64,000 bases of DNA from UBA7328 sp002471345. Lineage in GTDB: Bacteria > Bacteroidota > Bacteroidia > Chitinophagales > Saprospiraceae. Location of the stretch: NCBI GenBank assembly GCA_964011275.1, contig CAXGOB010000020.1:5652-69651 (forward strand), given 5' to 3'. Each line of letters opens with the position of its first letter. Positions within the stretch are counted from its first letter, which is position 1. The notes under the pieces were generated by a model. It made no database searches. It was not told where the DNA came from and worked only from the letters and a program-made list of their open reading frames with translations. The position numbers and the translations under genes are program-made. Below are positions 53,483-62,308 of this stretch, one piece after another.

Positions 53483-54817
53483 CTAGGGCGATTCCTTAGA
53501 TCGATACCAATCAATATTTCTCGTGAAATACATGGTTGCTCCCAAAATAGCAGTCAGCCCTATACTTCCAATAAGTAAAGCATAATCTGCAGATTGTAAG
53601 GTGACATACATAAATGCGTAGATAAGGGATAATACCACCGCTAAAAGAAAAGACATTCTTTTGTCTCTGAATACACTCAGAGAATAAAGAGAGACCATAA
53701 TAATAATGGATAAAGCTCCCATCACATAAGCAATCTCGTAAGGCATATGTTCTGATAGAGCTACTAATAAAACAAAGAAAAGGCAAAGCGCTAGACCGAT
53801 TAAAGCGTATTGAAATGGATGTGTGGTACGCTTATACAATACCTCTATCAAGAAGAATGTAAGAAAAGTGAGGGCAATAATCATAGCACCATACTTTGCG
53901 GAACGAATAGATTTTTGATAGTTATCAATACCTGAATAAAGTGATACTCCAAATGTTGATTCTTGCATTTTACTGAAATAAGTTTGGCCGTACCATGCAC
54001 TGGGGTAGTTCCGATTAAATTCAAGAATTTTCCATGAGGCAATGAATCCATCTTCACTGATTTCTCTAATATTAGGAAGGAAATTGCCATCAAAACTTGG
54101 ATCCGCCCAAGGAGAACTAATATTTACCACTGTTACATCTCCATTAGGAGAGAAAGACAACCGCTCACTTCCTTGGAGGTTGAGATTAAATGAGAATGGA
54201 ATTGGACTATTGTTTTTAGTATTAAGATTTTTTATCCTTGCTGTTATTCCTGACCCAATAGCAGAAATATTTGATCCTGAATGAATATTTAGAATGCTTT
54301 CACCCCATTTTAATTTGATGTCTTCTTTTATTCCTCTTAAGTCTGAAATTCCAACAGTAATGTGGGCGTCTTTCCATTTTACTTCAATCAGGTTTTCTTC
54401 CTTTATTTTAGGAATTTGAATAACTCCATTTATATCCAGATCGGACTGATAAACAATCACTTTATAAATTCCTCTCCTTAGTTCTTTTGGTGATATAGTA
54501 CCATTGATTTTCAAGTCACTCGGAAGGACACGTAAGTATTTTGTCTCTGTAAGTTTTTCTTTGTCTATCTCATCAGAATCAATTGTGTACACCAAAGGAA
54601 TGGTCAATATAGGCCCATCTATTTGTTGTTTTTTTGCCCATTTATTACTTACTTCTTGAATCGCTGCAGAACGTAGTGTTTTTCTTTCATGAATTATTGT
54701 TTCTATCATTTCCTGAGGAATCAACAGGAGTATTATCATGAAAGTAATGACGATCAACTTGAGAGTGATAGAGTTTTTTAACCAAATTTTCGTTGTATCC
54801 AAATTTGTTTTGGTCAT
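53483..54817 (-). CDS. creD: CreD-family inner membrane protein
   Basis: A 444-residue protein. One N-terminal helix (LKLIVITFMIILLLIPQ) leads to a large periplasmic domain (about residues 40-300, with the family phrases ERKTLRSAAIQEVSNKWAKKQQIDGPILTIP and AWYGQTYF). Four to five C-terminal helices follow (about 305-435). CreD is a member of the CreBC regulon in enterobacteria with a role in envelope stress. In Bacteroidota it usually sits beside a winged-helix regulator, as here. A palindrome identical to that of the regulator operon lies 92 bases before its start. Confidence 0.93.
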   Translation of the reverse strand: MTKTNLDTTKIWLKNSITLKLIVITFMIILLLIPQEMIETIIHERKTLRSAAIQEVSNKWAKKQQIDGPILTIPLVYTIDSDEIDKEKLTETKYLRVLPSDLKINGTISPKELRRGIYKVIVYQSDLDINGVIQIPKIKEENLIEVKWKDAHITVGISDLRGIKEDIKLKWGESILNIHSGSNISAIGSGITARIKNLNTKNNSPIPFSFNLNLQGSERLSFSPNGDVTVVNISSPWADPSFDGNFLPNIREISEDGFIASWKILEFNRNYPSAWYGQTYFSKMQESTFGVSLYSGIDNYQKSIRSAKYGAMIIALTFLTFFLIEVLYKRTTHPFQYALIGLALCLFFVLLVALSEHMPYEIAYVMGALSIIIMVSLYSLSVFRDKRMSFLLAVVLSLIYAFMYVTLQSADYALLIGSIGLTAILGATMYFTRNIDWYRSKESP

Positions 54818-54908
54818 GTGATCTATGGATTTATACTATGTTTTTAAAGTTTATTTGATTAGGACAAGATGAGGCCAGATTCAACAAGAATACTAATTTT
54901 AGAAAGTG

Positions 54909-54923
54909 CTTTGAAATACAAAG
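54909..54923. promoter_or_regulatory. Palindromic operator copy 1 (upstream of creD)
   Basis: CTTTGAAATACAAAG forms a five-base inverted repeat around AAATA, and matching flanks (AAAGTG before, TGA after) extend the similarity. The same 15 bases occur at 56301-56315, and only these two copies were found. It lies between the regulator stop and the creD start. Confidence 0.65.
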
Positions 54924-54940
54924 TGACAAGTCAAATTTTT

Positions 54941-55231
54941 TTATTTCAAAAGTTGTTCAATAGCTTTAATGTGCTTTACTAATGCATCTCTTCCTTCTTC
55001 AGTCGCGGAATATTTTGTATTAGGTTTTCTATCTATGAATTCTTTTTGAACCATAATATATTCACTCTTTTCTAATGATTTTATATGACTTGCCAAATTA
55101 CCGTCCGTCACGCCTAGTAGTTTTTTTAAAGTATTAAAATTGAGGCTGTCGTTTACCACAAGTGCAGACATGATCCCTAGTCTTACCTTATTTTCAAAAG
55201 CCTTATTTAAATCTTTAAGTATATTCTTCAA
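54941..55231 (-). CDS. Winged-helix transcriptional regulator (HTH_34/MarR-like)
   Basis: A 96-residue regulator: FENKVRLGIMSALVVNDSLNFNTLKKLLGVTDGNLASHIKSLEKSEYIMVQKEFI is the family start of PF13601-type winged helices, with the recognition helix at GNLASHIKSL and the wing at RKPNTKYSATEEGRDALVKH. There is no ligand domain. It is the last gene of a three-gene operon with a lipoprotein and a membrane protein and precedes creD. The CTTTG-N5-CAAAG palindrome in front of both units is the probable binding site. Confidence 0.9.
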   Translation of the reverse strand: MKNILKDLNKAFENKVRLGIMSALVVNDSLNFNTLKKLLGVTDGNLASHIKSLEKSEYIMVQKEFIDRKPNTKYSATEEGRDALVKHIKAIEQLLK

Positions 55232-55261
55232 CAGTGATATTTTAATTGTTTGAATAGAAGA

Positions 55262-55648
55262 TCACTTTTCGAAATGCTCTTTTTTATATTCAATTAAATA
55301 CTGATATTGACCTATATCTACAACTTCCAATTTAATGCTAGGATCACACCACTCTAGACTACTACTATGACCTGTAGATATATCAGAAGCTTTTATATAT
55401 AGTGCCACAGAGTCGCATACCTTTTCAATATTCTTGCTCAGATTTTTAGTAGAAATTATGAGTTCACTTTTCTCATTATCTATGATAACATGATTTTGAA
55501 TCGGTCCGTCTAAATGGTTGTCAGATTTGAAATCTACTTTGATGGGTGCGCCACTATTGTTCACTACTCGTACATCGTAAGTATATTCTGATTGACACGA
55601 GTACAATCCAACGATTAATACGAGAAAAAGAAATTTTGTTGTTTTCAT
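55262..55648 (-). CDS. Small lipoprotein of unknown function
   Basis: A 128-residue lipoprotein with signal MKTTKFLFLVLIVGLYSC (Cys18). The remainder is a beta-rich domain that starts YTYDVRVVNNSGAPIKVDF, with two Cys (KVCDSV and EWCDPS) that may form a disulfide. I know no family function. It is second in the operon between the membrane protein and the regulator (gaps 26 and 30 bases). Confidence 0.75.
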   Translation of the reverse strand: MKTTKFLFLVLIVGLYSCQSEYTYDVRVVNNSGAPIKVDFKSDNHLDGPIQNHVIIDNEKSELIISTKNLSKNIEKVCDSVALYIKASDISTGHSSSLEWCDPSIKLEVVDIGQYQYLIEYKKEHFEK

Positions 55649-55674
55649 TTATGATTCTTTATAAAGTTAATATT

Positions 55675-56292
55675 CTATATTTTATTATTGAAGTACATAA
55701 ATGCACCATATATGATGTGCAGAAGACCAAATCCAATGGCCCAGAATATCAGACCATATCCGACAAAATAGGTGGCTAAAAGACCCAATAGAATCTCCAT
55801 GATTCCAAGGCTTCGAGTTTCTTTTAAGGTAAAATGACTTCCATTTACAAGTGCTAGCCCATAGAATATAAGAGTGAGTGGGGCTATCAGACCTCCATAG
55901 CCTTCAAGTAATAATATTAAAGAAAGTATACCTCCAGAGATCAAAGGAATAGAGAGGTTGATTAGATACTTTTTAGTATGCTGATCCCACAGTTTTTGAT
56001 TTATTTTTTGTGCTTTTCGAGTAGTAAAATATATACCTGTTATTAAAGAAAACAGAATGACCCCTAAAGCAATAGCGAGGAGTATAATTAAGCTTTCATT
56101 TGTTAGGTTTGTCCATCGGTATTCGAAGTATTCTTGATCGGAGTATATAGTCTCATAAGCGAGATATGCACCTATAAGAGAAAATACTCCTGCACATATT
56201 CCAGACATCCCACTTAGTGATATGAACCGAGAGGATCTATTCATCATATCTTTGATGTCCTTTATGTCTTCAATGTATTTTTCTTTATTCAT
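55675..56292 (-). CDS. Four- to six-helix membrane protein in regulator operon
   Basis: A protein of about 205 residues starting MNKEKYIEDIKDIKDMMNRSSRF, then six hydrophobic stretches (ISLSGMSGICAGVFSLIGAYLAY, LIILLAIALGVILFSLITGIYF and others). I do not know its function, but it is a regular companion of HTH_34 regulators and CreD in this phylum. ATG at 56292 is preferred over the codon at 56313 because the latter would lie inside the palindrome at 56301-56315. Confidence 0.78.
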   Translation of the reverse strand: MNKEKYIEDIKDIKDMMNRSSRFISLSGMSGICAGVFSLIGAYLAYETIYSDQEYFEYRWTNLTNESLIILLAIALGVILFSLITGIYFTTRKAQKINQKLWDQHTKKYLINLSIPLISGGILSLILLLEGYGGLIAPLTLIFYGLALVNGSHFTLKETRSLGIMEILLGLLATYFVGYGLIFWAIGFGLLHIIYGAFMYFNNKI

Positions 56293-56300
56293 TAAAAGTA

Positions 56301-56315
56301 CTTTGAAATACAAAG
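56301..56315. promoter_or_regulatory. Palindromic operator copy 2 (upstream of regulator operon)
   Basis: CTTTGAAATACAAAG, identical to 54909-54923. Read towards the operon it gives TTACTTTG, one base from a -7 box, so a bound regulator would block the promoter. It lies 8 bases before the ATG at 56292. Confidence 0.65.
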
Positions 56316-56495
56316 TAATATATTATATTTTGATTTTCCAAATGATCTTGTACAAATTGGGATTTAGTAATTAGGGGATATACTTGTTTGAAGACATCAT
56401 ATTGAAGTGTTGGTCAGTAACTCATAGTTGATTGTCAAACTTGTTTTACTAAATGATATAGTCCTTATTTACATGATCTCTAAGACTAGAAAAGA

Positions 56496-57569
56496 TTAGA
56501 CTCCAAAAGATATTTGAACCTCTCTGGTGATTGGGATAGATTGGCATGTCAAAACGTGTCCATTGTCTATATCCTTTTGGCTCAATGCCATACATGATTT
56601 CATCTCTACTTCTCCAGATTGAATACGAGCTACACATGTACCACATACTCCGCTTTCACAAGAATATGGGGGCTGGGCCCCGACAGATTTTAGAGACTCC
56701 AGAATAGTCTGATTTTGAAGTACAGTAGTTTGATGCTTTTTATTTTCTATAAATGCCGTAAGACGCGAATTGTCGAATCCATTGATCTTTTTAGAATCTT
56801 TGGAAAGGGCATTTCCAAATTGTTCAATATGAATTATTTCTTTAGGTACCCCCAGTTCTTCTAGACATTTTTTAACACTAAGATTCATGGCACCTGGGCC
56901 GCAAATGTAGTACTCTGTGTTTTGGGCTACTGGAGGGTAATTGGTTATAAACCATTCTACGCTCTCCTCATCAATACGACCTTTTCTTCCTTTCCAAGAT
57001 TTAGCAACTGACCATACTTTTGGATTACTAAGTATTTGAATGATATTGATTCTATTTGTATGCTCTGATTTGAGTCCTTCTAATTCGTCTCTCAATAGGA
57101 TAGTATCTTGATTAGTATTTCCATAAAATAGATTTACTGTACTATTTGGACTGCCTTTTAATACGGATTTAAGAATAGAAATAATGGGTGTGATTCCACT
57201 CCCAGCAGCAAAAAGAAAATAGGTTTTATAAGCTTTTCTATCAATTTGAGCATAAAACCGTCCTTGAGGTGCCATGACTTCTACTTGGTCTCCAATTCGT
57301 AAATGATCGTTGATATAATTGGATACTAAGCCACCTTTGACTCTTTTGACTGTCAGTTCTAGATTTTCATCAGTTAAGGGTGAGCTATTAAGGGAATAAC
57401 TTCGTCTTACCTCTTTACCGTCAAGTATGAATCTAAAAATTAAATGTTGCCCGGGAGTAAAGTGAAATTCTTCTCTAAGGGGTTTTGGGACTTCAATGCT
57501 TAATGTGACAGCGTCATCCACCGGATTTTTAATTTCACTGATCTTTAGCTTATGAAATATCATTGTCAT
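56496..57569 (-). CDS. Ferredoxin-NAD(P)-type oxidoreductase, PaaE/oxygenase-reductase family
   Basis: A 357-residue electron-transfer protein. The FAD-binding domain shows RRSYSLNSSP; the NAD domain shows FAAGSGITPIISILKSVL. The C-terminal plant-type [2Fe-2S] domain has the four Cys in C-x4-C-x2-C-x29-C (CESGVCGTC ... TCQS). This order (FAD-NAD-FeS) is that of PaaE-like and other class IA-variant reductases feeding oxygenases. It overlaps the 3' end of the oxygenase-like gene by 20 bases, so the two are translated together and the pair is a functional unit. It has no signal peptide and should be cytoplasmic. Confidence 0.92.
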   Translation of the reverse strand: MTMIFHKLKISEIKNPVDDAVTLSIEVPKPLREEFHFTPGQHLIFRFILDGKEVRRSYSLNSSPLTDENLELTVKRVKGGLVSNYINDHLRIGDQVEVMAPQGRFYAQIDRKAYKTYFLFAAGSGITPIISILKSVLKGSPNSTVNLFYGNTNQDTILLRDELEGLKSEHTNRINIIQILSNPKVWSVAKSWKGRKGRIDEESVEWFITNYPPVAQNTEYYICGPGAMNLSVKKCLEELGVPKEIIHIEQFGNALSKDSKKINGFDNSRLTAFIENKKHQTTVLQNQTILESLKSVGAQPPYSCESGVCGTCVARIQSGEVEMKSCMALSQKDIDNGHVLTCQSIPITREVQISFGV

Positions 57570-58434
57570 TCCTATTTCTATCCATCCATCTTTCTACGAT
57601 AGTCTGAAAATACCTAACTGTACTTTCTCCTTCTTTGGCAGTCGCGGTGATTCCAAATAATGGATTTCTCAGAGATTTTTGTTGTTGTTCACACACATAC
57701 ACATCTTCCTCCATGAAGTCATTCCAGTCCATGGGGTCATCCGAATCAGGATTAGGTTTATTCCCATATTTGGTTTTTTCTATTCCCCTTATTCCGGACC
57801 ATGAGCTGTACGACTTCATGCTTTGTTTAGTATATTCCCATTCTGTCATTTCTTCCATCTTAGTTCTAACAACCACTTTAGTTTTGTCTGGAGCCAGAGG
57901 TATGACATGAAAGATATTCCATGTACTCTCACTTTCAGTTAACCCAAGACTAGGAAATAACCATGGTACATATGCCCCTATATAATCATCCGTCATCTCT
58001 TTTATTCTTTTATAGGGTATCAGCTTGTCCAGATTTACTTTGTATTCATTAGTGGGTGGTTCCCAAAACATATAGTGATCCCCTACGAACCCATATTTGG
58101 CATTAGCATGGTCGTATATTTGTAATGTATTGGAATGTAGGTGAGATAGATGATACACATCTATATAATTTTCAGCTACTATCTTCCAATTGGCATTGAT
58201 CATTTTTTCGTAATAGGTATCTGGATATTCTATCAGACGGTTAGGGTCATGTGGACCGAGGTGCTCCCAGATTCCTTCAAACCATGTAGTGATGGGTTCA
58301 GCTTCAAAGCCATTACAATTGCTTCCTAAAATGTCATTGCATTTAGAAAAATGATCATTCGTTTGAATCGAACTATTGTCTTTACCACATGAAATTATGA
58401 GAAATAGAGCAAGTGAAAAAGAAAGATTTTTCAT
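57550..58434 (-). CDS. Ring-hydroxylating oxygenase catalytic domain lacking the Rieske domain, with lipoprotein signal
   Basis: A 294-residue protein. Residues 1-16 (MKNLSFSLALFLIISC) form a lipoprotein signal, then an unrecognised 30-residue linker. From about residue 48 it reads as the alpha-subunit catalytic domain of Rieske oxygenases: WKIVAENYIDVYHLSHLHSNTLQ contains D92-x2-H95-x4-H100, the spacing of Asp205-His208-His213 in naphthalene dioxygenase. The third iron ligand is expected in DFMEEDVYVCEQQQKSL. There is no CxH...CxxH, so the [2Fe-2S] Rieske domain (about 120 residues) is missing and replaced by the signal. No frame upstream encodes the lost domain. It overlaps the reductase gene. 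Either a chimera formed by deletion and fusion, or an oxygenase with altered electron supply; a surface-anchored enzyme could not reach a cytoplasmic reductase. Confidence 0.8.
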   Translation of the reverse strand: MKNLSFSLALFLIISCGKDNSSIQTNDHFSKCNDILGSNCNGFEAEPITTWFEGIWEHLGPHDPNRLIEYPDTYYEKMINANWKIVAENYIDVYHLSHLHSNTLQIYDHANAKYGFVGDHYMFWEPPTNEYKVNLDKLIPYKRIKEMTDDYIGAYVPWLFPSLGLTESESTWNIFHVIPLAPDKTKVVVRTKMEEMTEWEYTKQSMKSYSSWSGIRGIEKTKYGNKPNPDSDDPMDWNDFMEEDVYVCEQQQKSLRNPLFGITATAKEGESTVRYFQTIVERWMDRNRNDNDIS

Positions 58435-58538
58435 TCATCATATCTAACGACCTTGGAAACCGTTTCGTTATTTTCTTATTCTATTCTCAGTATCTTAATA
58501 ATCTTATCTGGTTAAGGATTTGGGCAATGGATTTTTCA

Positions 58539-59120
58539 TTAGACTAATCCGTGAATCCAAGCATGCTGAAGCAACATTATAGTCTTTCCATCTCTAATTT
58601 CTCCAGTAGATATCATATTAAAAGCTTTGCCAAAGTCTAATTCTAAAACTTCGATATTTTCTTGTTCTTCTGCAAGCCCTCCACCGTCACTTACTTTCAT
58701 GTCACTAGAGTATTCTGCTACGAAGAAGTACAATATTTCGGTTACTGATCCTGGAGACATATAGGATTCAAATACTTTCTGAACTTTAGATATTCTGTAG
58801 CCAGTCTCTTCCTCTGTCTCCTTCTTGATACAATCTTCAGGATTATCCTTATCTAATAATCCAGCACATGCTTCTATTAGCATTCCGGATTCATTTCCAT
58901 TGATATAGGTAGGTAGTCTGAATTGACGAGTGAGTATTATGGTTCGGTTTTCTTTATTGAATAATAATATAGCTGCTCCATTCCCGCGATCGTAGGCCTC
59001 CCTACTGTGAGTTTCAGAATTTCCTTTTTCATTTTGATATTCATAGGTTACTTTTTTCAGAGTGTACCAATTATCAGATAGTATTTCAGTCTCTACTATT
59101 TTTACCGAAGCCTTTTCCAT
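58539..59120 (-). CDS. nudK: GDP-mannose-type Nudix hydrolase
   Basis: A 193-residue Nudix enzyme. The Nudix box region runs GLLDKDNPEDCIKKETEEETGYRI, with Lys in place of the canonical Arg of REUxEExG. The preceding ILTRQFRLPTYINGNESGMLIEACAG is specific to the NudK/ADP-ribose group, and VTEILYFFVAEYSSD continues it. NudK splits GDP-mannose to GMP and mannose-1-phosphate. The substitution R to K is conservative. It stands alone upstream of the oxygenase-like gene on the same strand. Confidence 0.88.
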   Translation of the reverse strand: MEKASVKIVETEILSDNWYTLKKVTYEYQNEKGNSETHSREAYDRGNGAAILLFNKENRTIILTRQFRLPTYINGNESGMLIEACAGLLDKDNPEDCIKKETEEETGYRISKVQKVFESYMSPGSVTEILYFFVAEYSSDMKVSDGGGLAEEQENIEVLELDFGKAFNMISTGEIRDGKTIMLLQHAWIHGLV

Positions 59121-59253
59121 TTTTATTTAACGAAGAAAAATATTTTCAATTTGAATCGAATTGATAAAGCATTACTCTGCTGCGCCTGAGTTGAGTATTT
59201 TGGATTAGTGAATCAATTGTATATTGAGATGTCTCAACATCATAATTAAGGAA

Positions 59254-60795
59254 ATGAAGAAATACTCCGTAAGCTATTTGTACTTGGTTATAGTGATTTT
59301 TGTCTCTTGCCAAAGACCACTTATTCAAGGAGATATACTGATTGAAAATGGTACTGTGTATGATGGTAAAGGTAATGCTGAATTTCGAGGTGATATTGTC
59401 ATTGAAAATGATATTATCAAATGGATAGGTGATGCTAAACTAGTAGAAACTAAATGTAACGAGGTAATTGATGCCACAGGTAAAATTGTGACACCTGGAT
59501 TCATTGATATACATGCTCATGGTAATCCATTAAAGACACCAAAGTTTCAGAATTTTTTGGCGATGGGAGTTACTACTATAGCTCTAGGTATGGACGGCTC
59601 TAGCCAAGAAGTGTCCAATTTGGAAAGTTGGATAAAAGATGTGGACTCAACACAGACTGGAGTGAACATTATACCATTTATAGGGCATGGTTCATTGCGT
59701 AAAGAAAGTGGAATCGATAATAGCAAAGAGGTGAGCAAAGCTGATTTGACACAAATGACATTACTGTTGGACAAAGCATTAAAAAAAGGAGTTTGGGGTT
59801 TGTCGTTTGGATTGGAATATTTGCCAGGATTTTATGCTGACTCAATAGAATTGACTGCTTTGGCTAAGGTGGTAGGCCAACACAATGCACTGATTACCAG
59901 TCATATAAGAAATGAAGATAATAATGCCATAGTATCATCTCTTACAGAGATGTTTAATCTTTCAGAGTTTTGTAATGTTAATATTTCTCATCTCAAAGTA
60001 GTATATGCCAAAGGTAAAGAAAGAGCTCAAGAAATAATGAGTCTTTTTGATAAACCATTCAATAGCAATTACAATATTACTGCTGATCTATATCCTTATA
60101 CAGCCAGTTATACAGGCATTGGTATTGTATTTCCTGAATGGGCAAAACGCCCCAAGACCTATGGGAAGATTAAACAACAAAGACGAGATGAACTGCTTAC
60201 CCATTTGAGAAACCGAGTGAATAGTAGAAATGGACCAGACGCCACACTTTTTGGATCTGCTCCATACAAAGGGAAGACGCTCAAGGACTTAGAAGAGGAA
60301 TACAATTTACCGTTTGAGCAAATATTAGCTGATGTAATTGGGCCTTTTGGAGGTAGCGCTGCTTTTTTTGTAATGGATGAGGAATTGCAAAAAGAATTGG
60401 TCAAACATTCAGAGGTAATGATTGCTTCAGATGGCAGTCCAACTATGTTTCATCCCAGAGGGCATGGTACATTCTCAAAGATTATTGAAGACTTTGTTCT
60501 GCAGGATTCCACTATTGAACTAGCTGAGGCAATATATAAAATGACAGGTATGCCTGCAAAGACATTGGGGCTTACAAATAGAGGAGTTCTAGAAAAAGGA
60601 ATGATGGCTGATCTTTTGATTTTTGATCCATCAGAGGTGAAGAGTAAGGCTACTTTTGACATGCCTCATCAGTATTCAGAGGGAATAGAGACAGTCATGA
60701 TTAATGGCCTTGTTGTGTTTAAGAATGACAGTGTAATAATTAGAAATGGTAAGGTATTGATCAGGCCTGAATCTCAAAAGACCATGAAAAATTGA
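59254..60795 (+). CDS. D-aminoacylase-like amidohydrolase lipoprotein
   Basis: A protein of about 513 residues. Signal MKKYSVSYLYLVIVIFVSC gives Cys19. The amidohydrolase body starts DILIENGTVYDGKG and TPGFIDIHAHGNPLKTP (metal motif HAH), then GLSFGLEYLPGFYAD and VNISHLKVVYAKG; the later metal-site stretch is VMIASDGSPTMFHPRGHGTFSKI. These are the landmarks of N-acyl-D-amino-acid deacylases and their relatives, which have one tightly bound zinc. The start ATG at 59254 was chosen since an upstream ATG (59224) would bury the signal. It should work at the cell surface or periplasm on acylated amino acids or a related amide. Confidence 0.88.
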   Translation: MKKYSVSYLYLVIVIFVSCQRPLIQGDILIENGTVYDGKGNAEFRGDIVIENDIIKWIGDAKLVETKCNEVIDATGKIVTPGFIDIHAHGNPLKTPKFQNFLAMGVTTIALGMDGSSQEVSNLESWIKDVDSTQTGVNIIPFIGHGSLRKESGIDNSKEVSKADLTQMTLLLDKALKKGVWGLSFGLEYLPGFYADSIELTALAKVVGQHNALITSHIRNEDNNAIVSSLTEMFNLSEFCNVNISHLKVVYAKGKERAQEIMSLFDKPFNSNYNITADLYPYTASYTGIGIVFPEWAKRPKTYGKIKQQRRDELLTHLRNRVNSRNGPDATLFGSAPYKGKTLKDLEEEYNLPFEQILADVIGPFGGSAAFFVMDEELQKELVKHSEVMIASDGSPTMFHPRGHGTFSKIIEDFVLQDSTIELAEAIYKMTGMPAKTLGLTNRGVLEKGMMADLLIFDPSEVKSKATFDMPHQYSEGIETVMINGLVVFKNDSVIIRNGKVLIRPESQKTMKN

Positions 60796-60807
60796 GTTGA
60801 ATAAGTA

Positions 60808-62208
60808 TCATTTGCCGTCAGCATTTATAATATGTTGAAGACAACTGATATTCTCAGCTGAGAATGTTGACATTTGCTTAATCTCAAATCCTATTTCTAG
60901 ATTTATAGCCTCACCAGCTGAAAAAGAAACTGTATCCATAGCGTATAAAACTGCATCTGAAGTAATGCTATTTTCAACAGAATAAAAAGAAGTATCAATA
61001 GTATTTATAACAATGTCATCGACACAATGATCGGAATCAATAATTCTATATATCCTTCCATTTAAGCGAGCAGCATAAAGCTCATTGTTTTCTGATACTC
61101 CAAAAGTGGTAACCTGATTTAAACCACTCATATAGAAATGCGTACTATCATAATTGTTCTCAGTATCCAACATGAATAAATCTGCAGAACAATAGTCGAT
61201 CGAAAAATACCACCCTTTGAAAGAAGGAAAAGCTGAGCCTCTGTAGACATATCCTCCCGTAACTGAGCATATTGAACTGCTTGGTGCATGATGCATCTCA
61301 AAAATAGGATCAGTAATGGGTGTAGAGAGGCAGCCAGTTAATCCAGTGTCGTAATTTCCTTCTTTACATCGCCATCCATAATTATTGCCTGCATAAATCA
61401 TGCTGTCAATACTGATTTCTTCCCTAGCATCTTGCCCTACATCACCTACGAACATGATATTCGATTCAGCATCAAAACTGAACCTCCAAGGGTTTCTCCA
61501 ACCATAAGACCAAATTTCATCTGCTCCGGCTGAGTGAGCAAAATGATTGTCCATCGGTATTGAATAGTATTTTCTATTATCATAAGGAAATTGGTCTGAA
61601 TCAATGTCCAGTCTTAATATCTTACCTAATAAAGATGTTGTATCCTGAGATCTGTTTTTGGGGTCATCTCCACTTCCTCCATCACCTGAAGAAATATATA
61701 AATAGCCGTCTGATCCAAACTGGAGATCACCTCCATTATGATTAGAAAAGTCTTGGCTATATTGTATGATTATCTTTTCAGAATTTGTCAGTGCCAAGTT
61801 ACTATCTAATGGATTGACACTATATCTTGCAATTCTCGTTGTGTCTAGGCTTGCTCCAGCTCCATCAATAACATAATTAACATAGAAATAATTAGAATCT
61901 GGAAATTTAGGATGAAAAGCTAGCCCTAAAAGACCCTGTTCTCCATTTCCGTTATCTACTTTTGAAGCTATATCCAAAAAATCTGTTGACTCTACAGTTC
62001 CATTGACAAAGTCTGCAAGAATTTTAATAGTTCCTTTGTTTTCGCATATAAAAAGTCTATTACTACCATCATTAGCATTTGCTATGGCCACAGGCTTTGT
62101 CAAGCCAGATGCTAATTGATAAAATGCAGGAGTACCTTGTGCATTTGTATCAAAATAATGAAGAGATATGATGAAGAGGTAAAAAATATAACGAAAAAAG
62201 TGACTCAT
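60808..62208 (-). CDS. PQQ-dependent sugar dehydrogenase-like (GSDH) with C-terminal sorting-type domain
   Basis: A protein of about 466 residues. Signal ending FDTNAQ; beta-propeller of the soluble glucose/sorbosone dehydrogenase family with LTKPVAIANANDGSNRLFICENKGTIKI, GEQGLLGLAFHPKFPDSNYFYVNYV, NHNGGDLQFGSDGYLYISSGDGGSGDDPKNRSQD and IWSYGWRNPWRFSFD. These contribute PQQ and calcium contacts. The C-terminal 50 residues (AMDTVSFSAGEAINLEIGFEI) resemble those of the sulfatase at 36000, indicating a shared sorting or anchoring route. ATG at 62208 is used; 62232 would add eight residues. Confidence 0.9.
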   Translation of the reverse strand: MSHFFRYIFYLFIISLHYFDTNAQGTPAFYQLASGLTKPVAIANANDGSNRLFICENKGTIKILADFVNGTVESTDFLDIASKVDNGNGEQGLLGLAFHPKFPDSNYFYVNYVIDGAGASLDTTRIARYSVNPLDSNLALTNSEKIIIQYSQDFSNHNGGDLQFGSDGYLYISSGDGGSGDDPKNRSQDTTSLLGKILRLDIDSDQFPYDNRKYYSIPMDNHFAHSAGADEIWSYGWRNPWRFSFDAESNIMFVGDVGQDAREEISIDSMIYAGNNYGWRCKEGNYDTGLTGCLSTPITDPIFEMHHAPSSSICSVTGGYVYRGSAFPSFKGWYFSIDYCSADLFMLDTENNYDSTHFYMSGLNQVTTFGVSENNELYAARLNGRIYRIIDSDHCVDDIVINTIDTSFYSVENSITSDAVLYAMDTVSFSAGEAINLEIGFEIKQMSTFSAENISCLQHIINADGK

Positions 62209-62308
62209 TTGTAGCTTGGATTGAAAGAACAAATATAAAAGTCAATACAGCTTCCATATGCCAATGGAAACCCTAGTTTTTACCTCTATTCAGATTGAAT
62301 ATGAGTTT

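Noticed and set aside
58240..58440. Hidden Rieske domain in another frame upstream of the oxygenase
   Set aside because: The region between the NudK gene and 58434 shows no CxH/CxxH pattern in any frame and is too short for a domain of about 120 residues.
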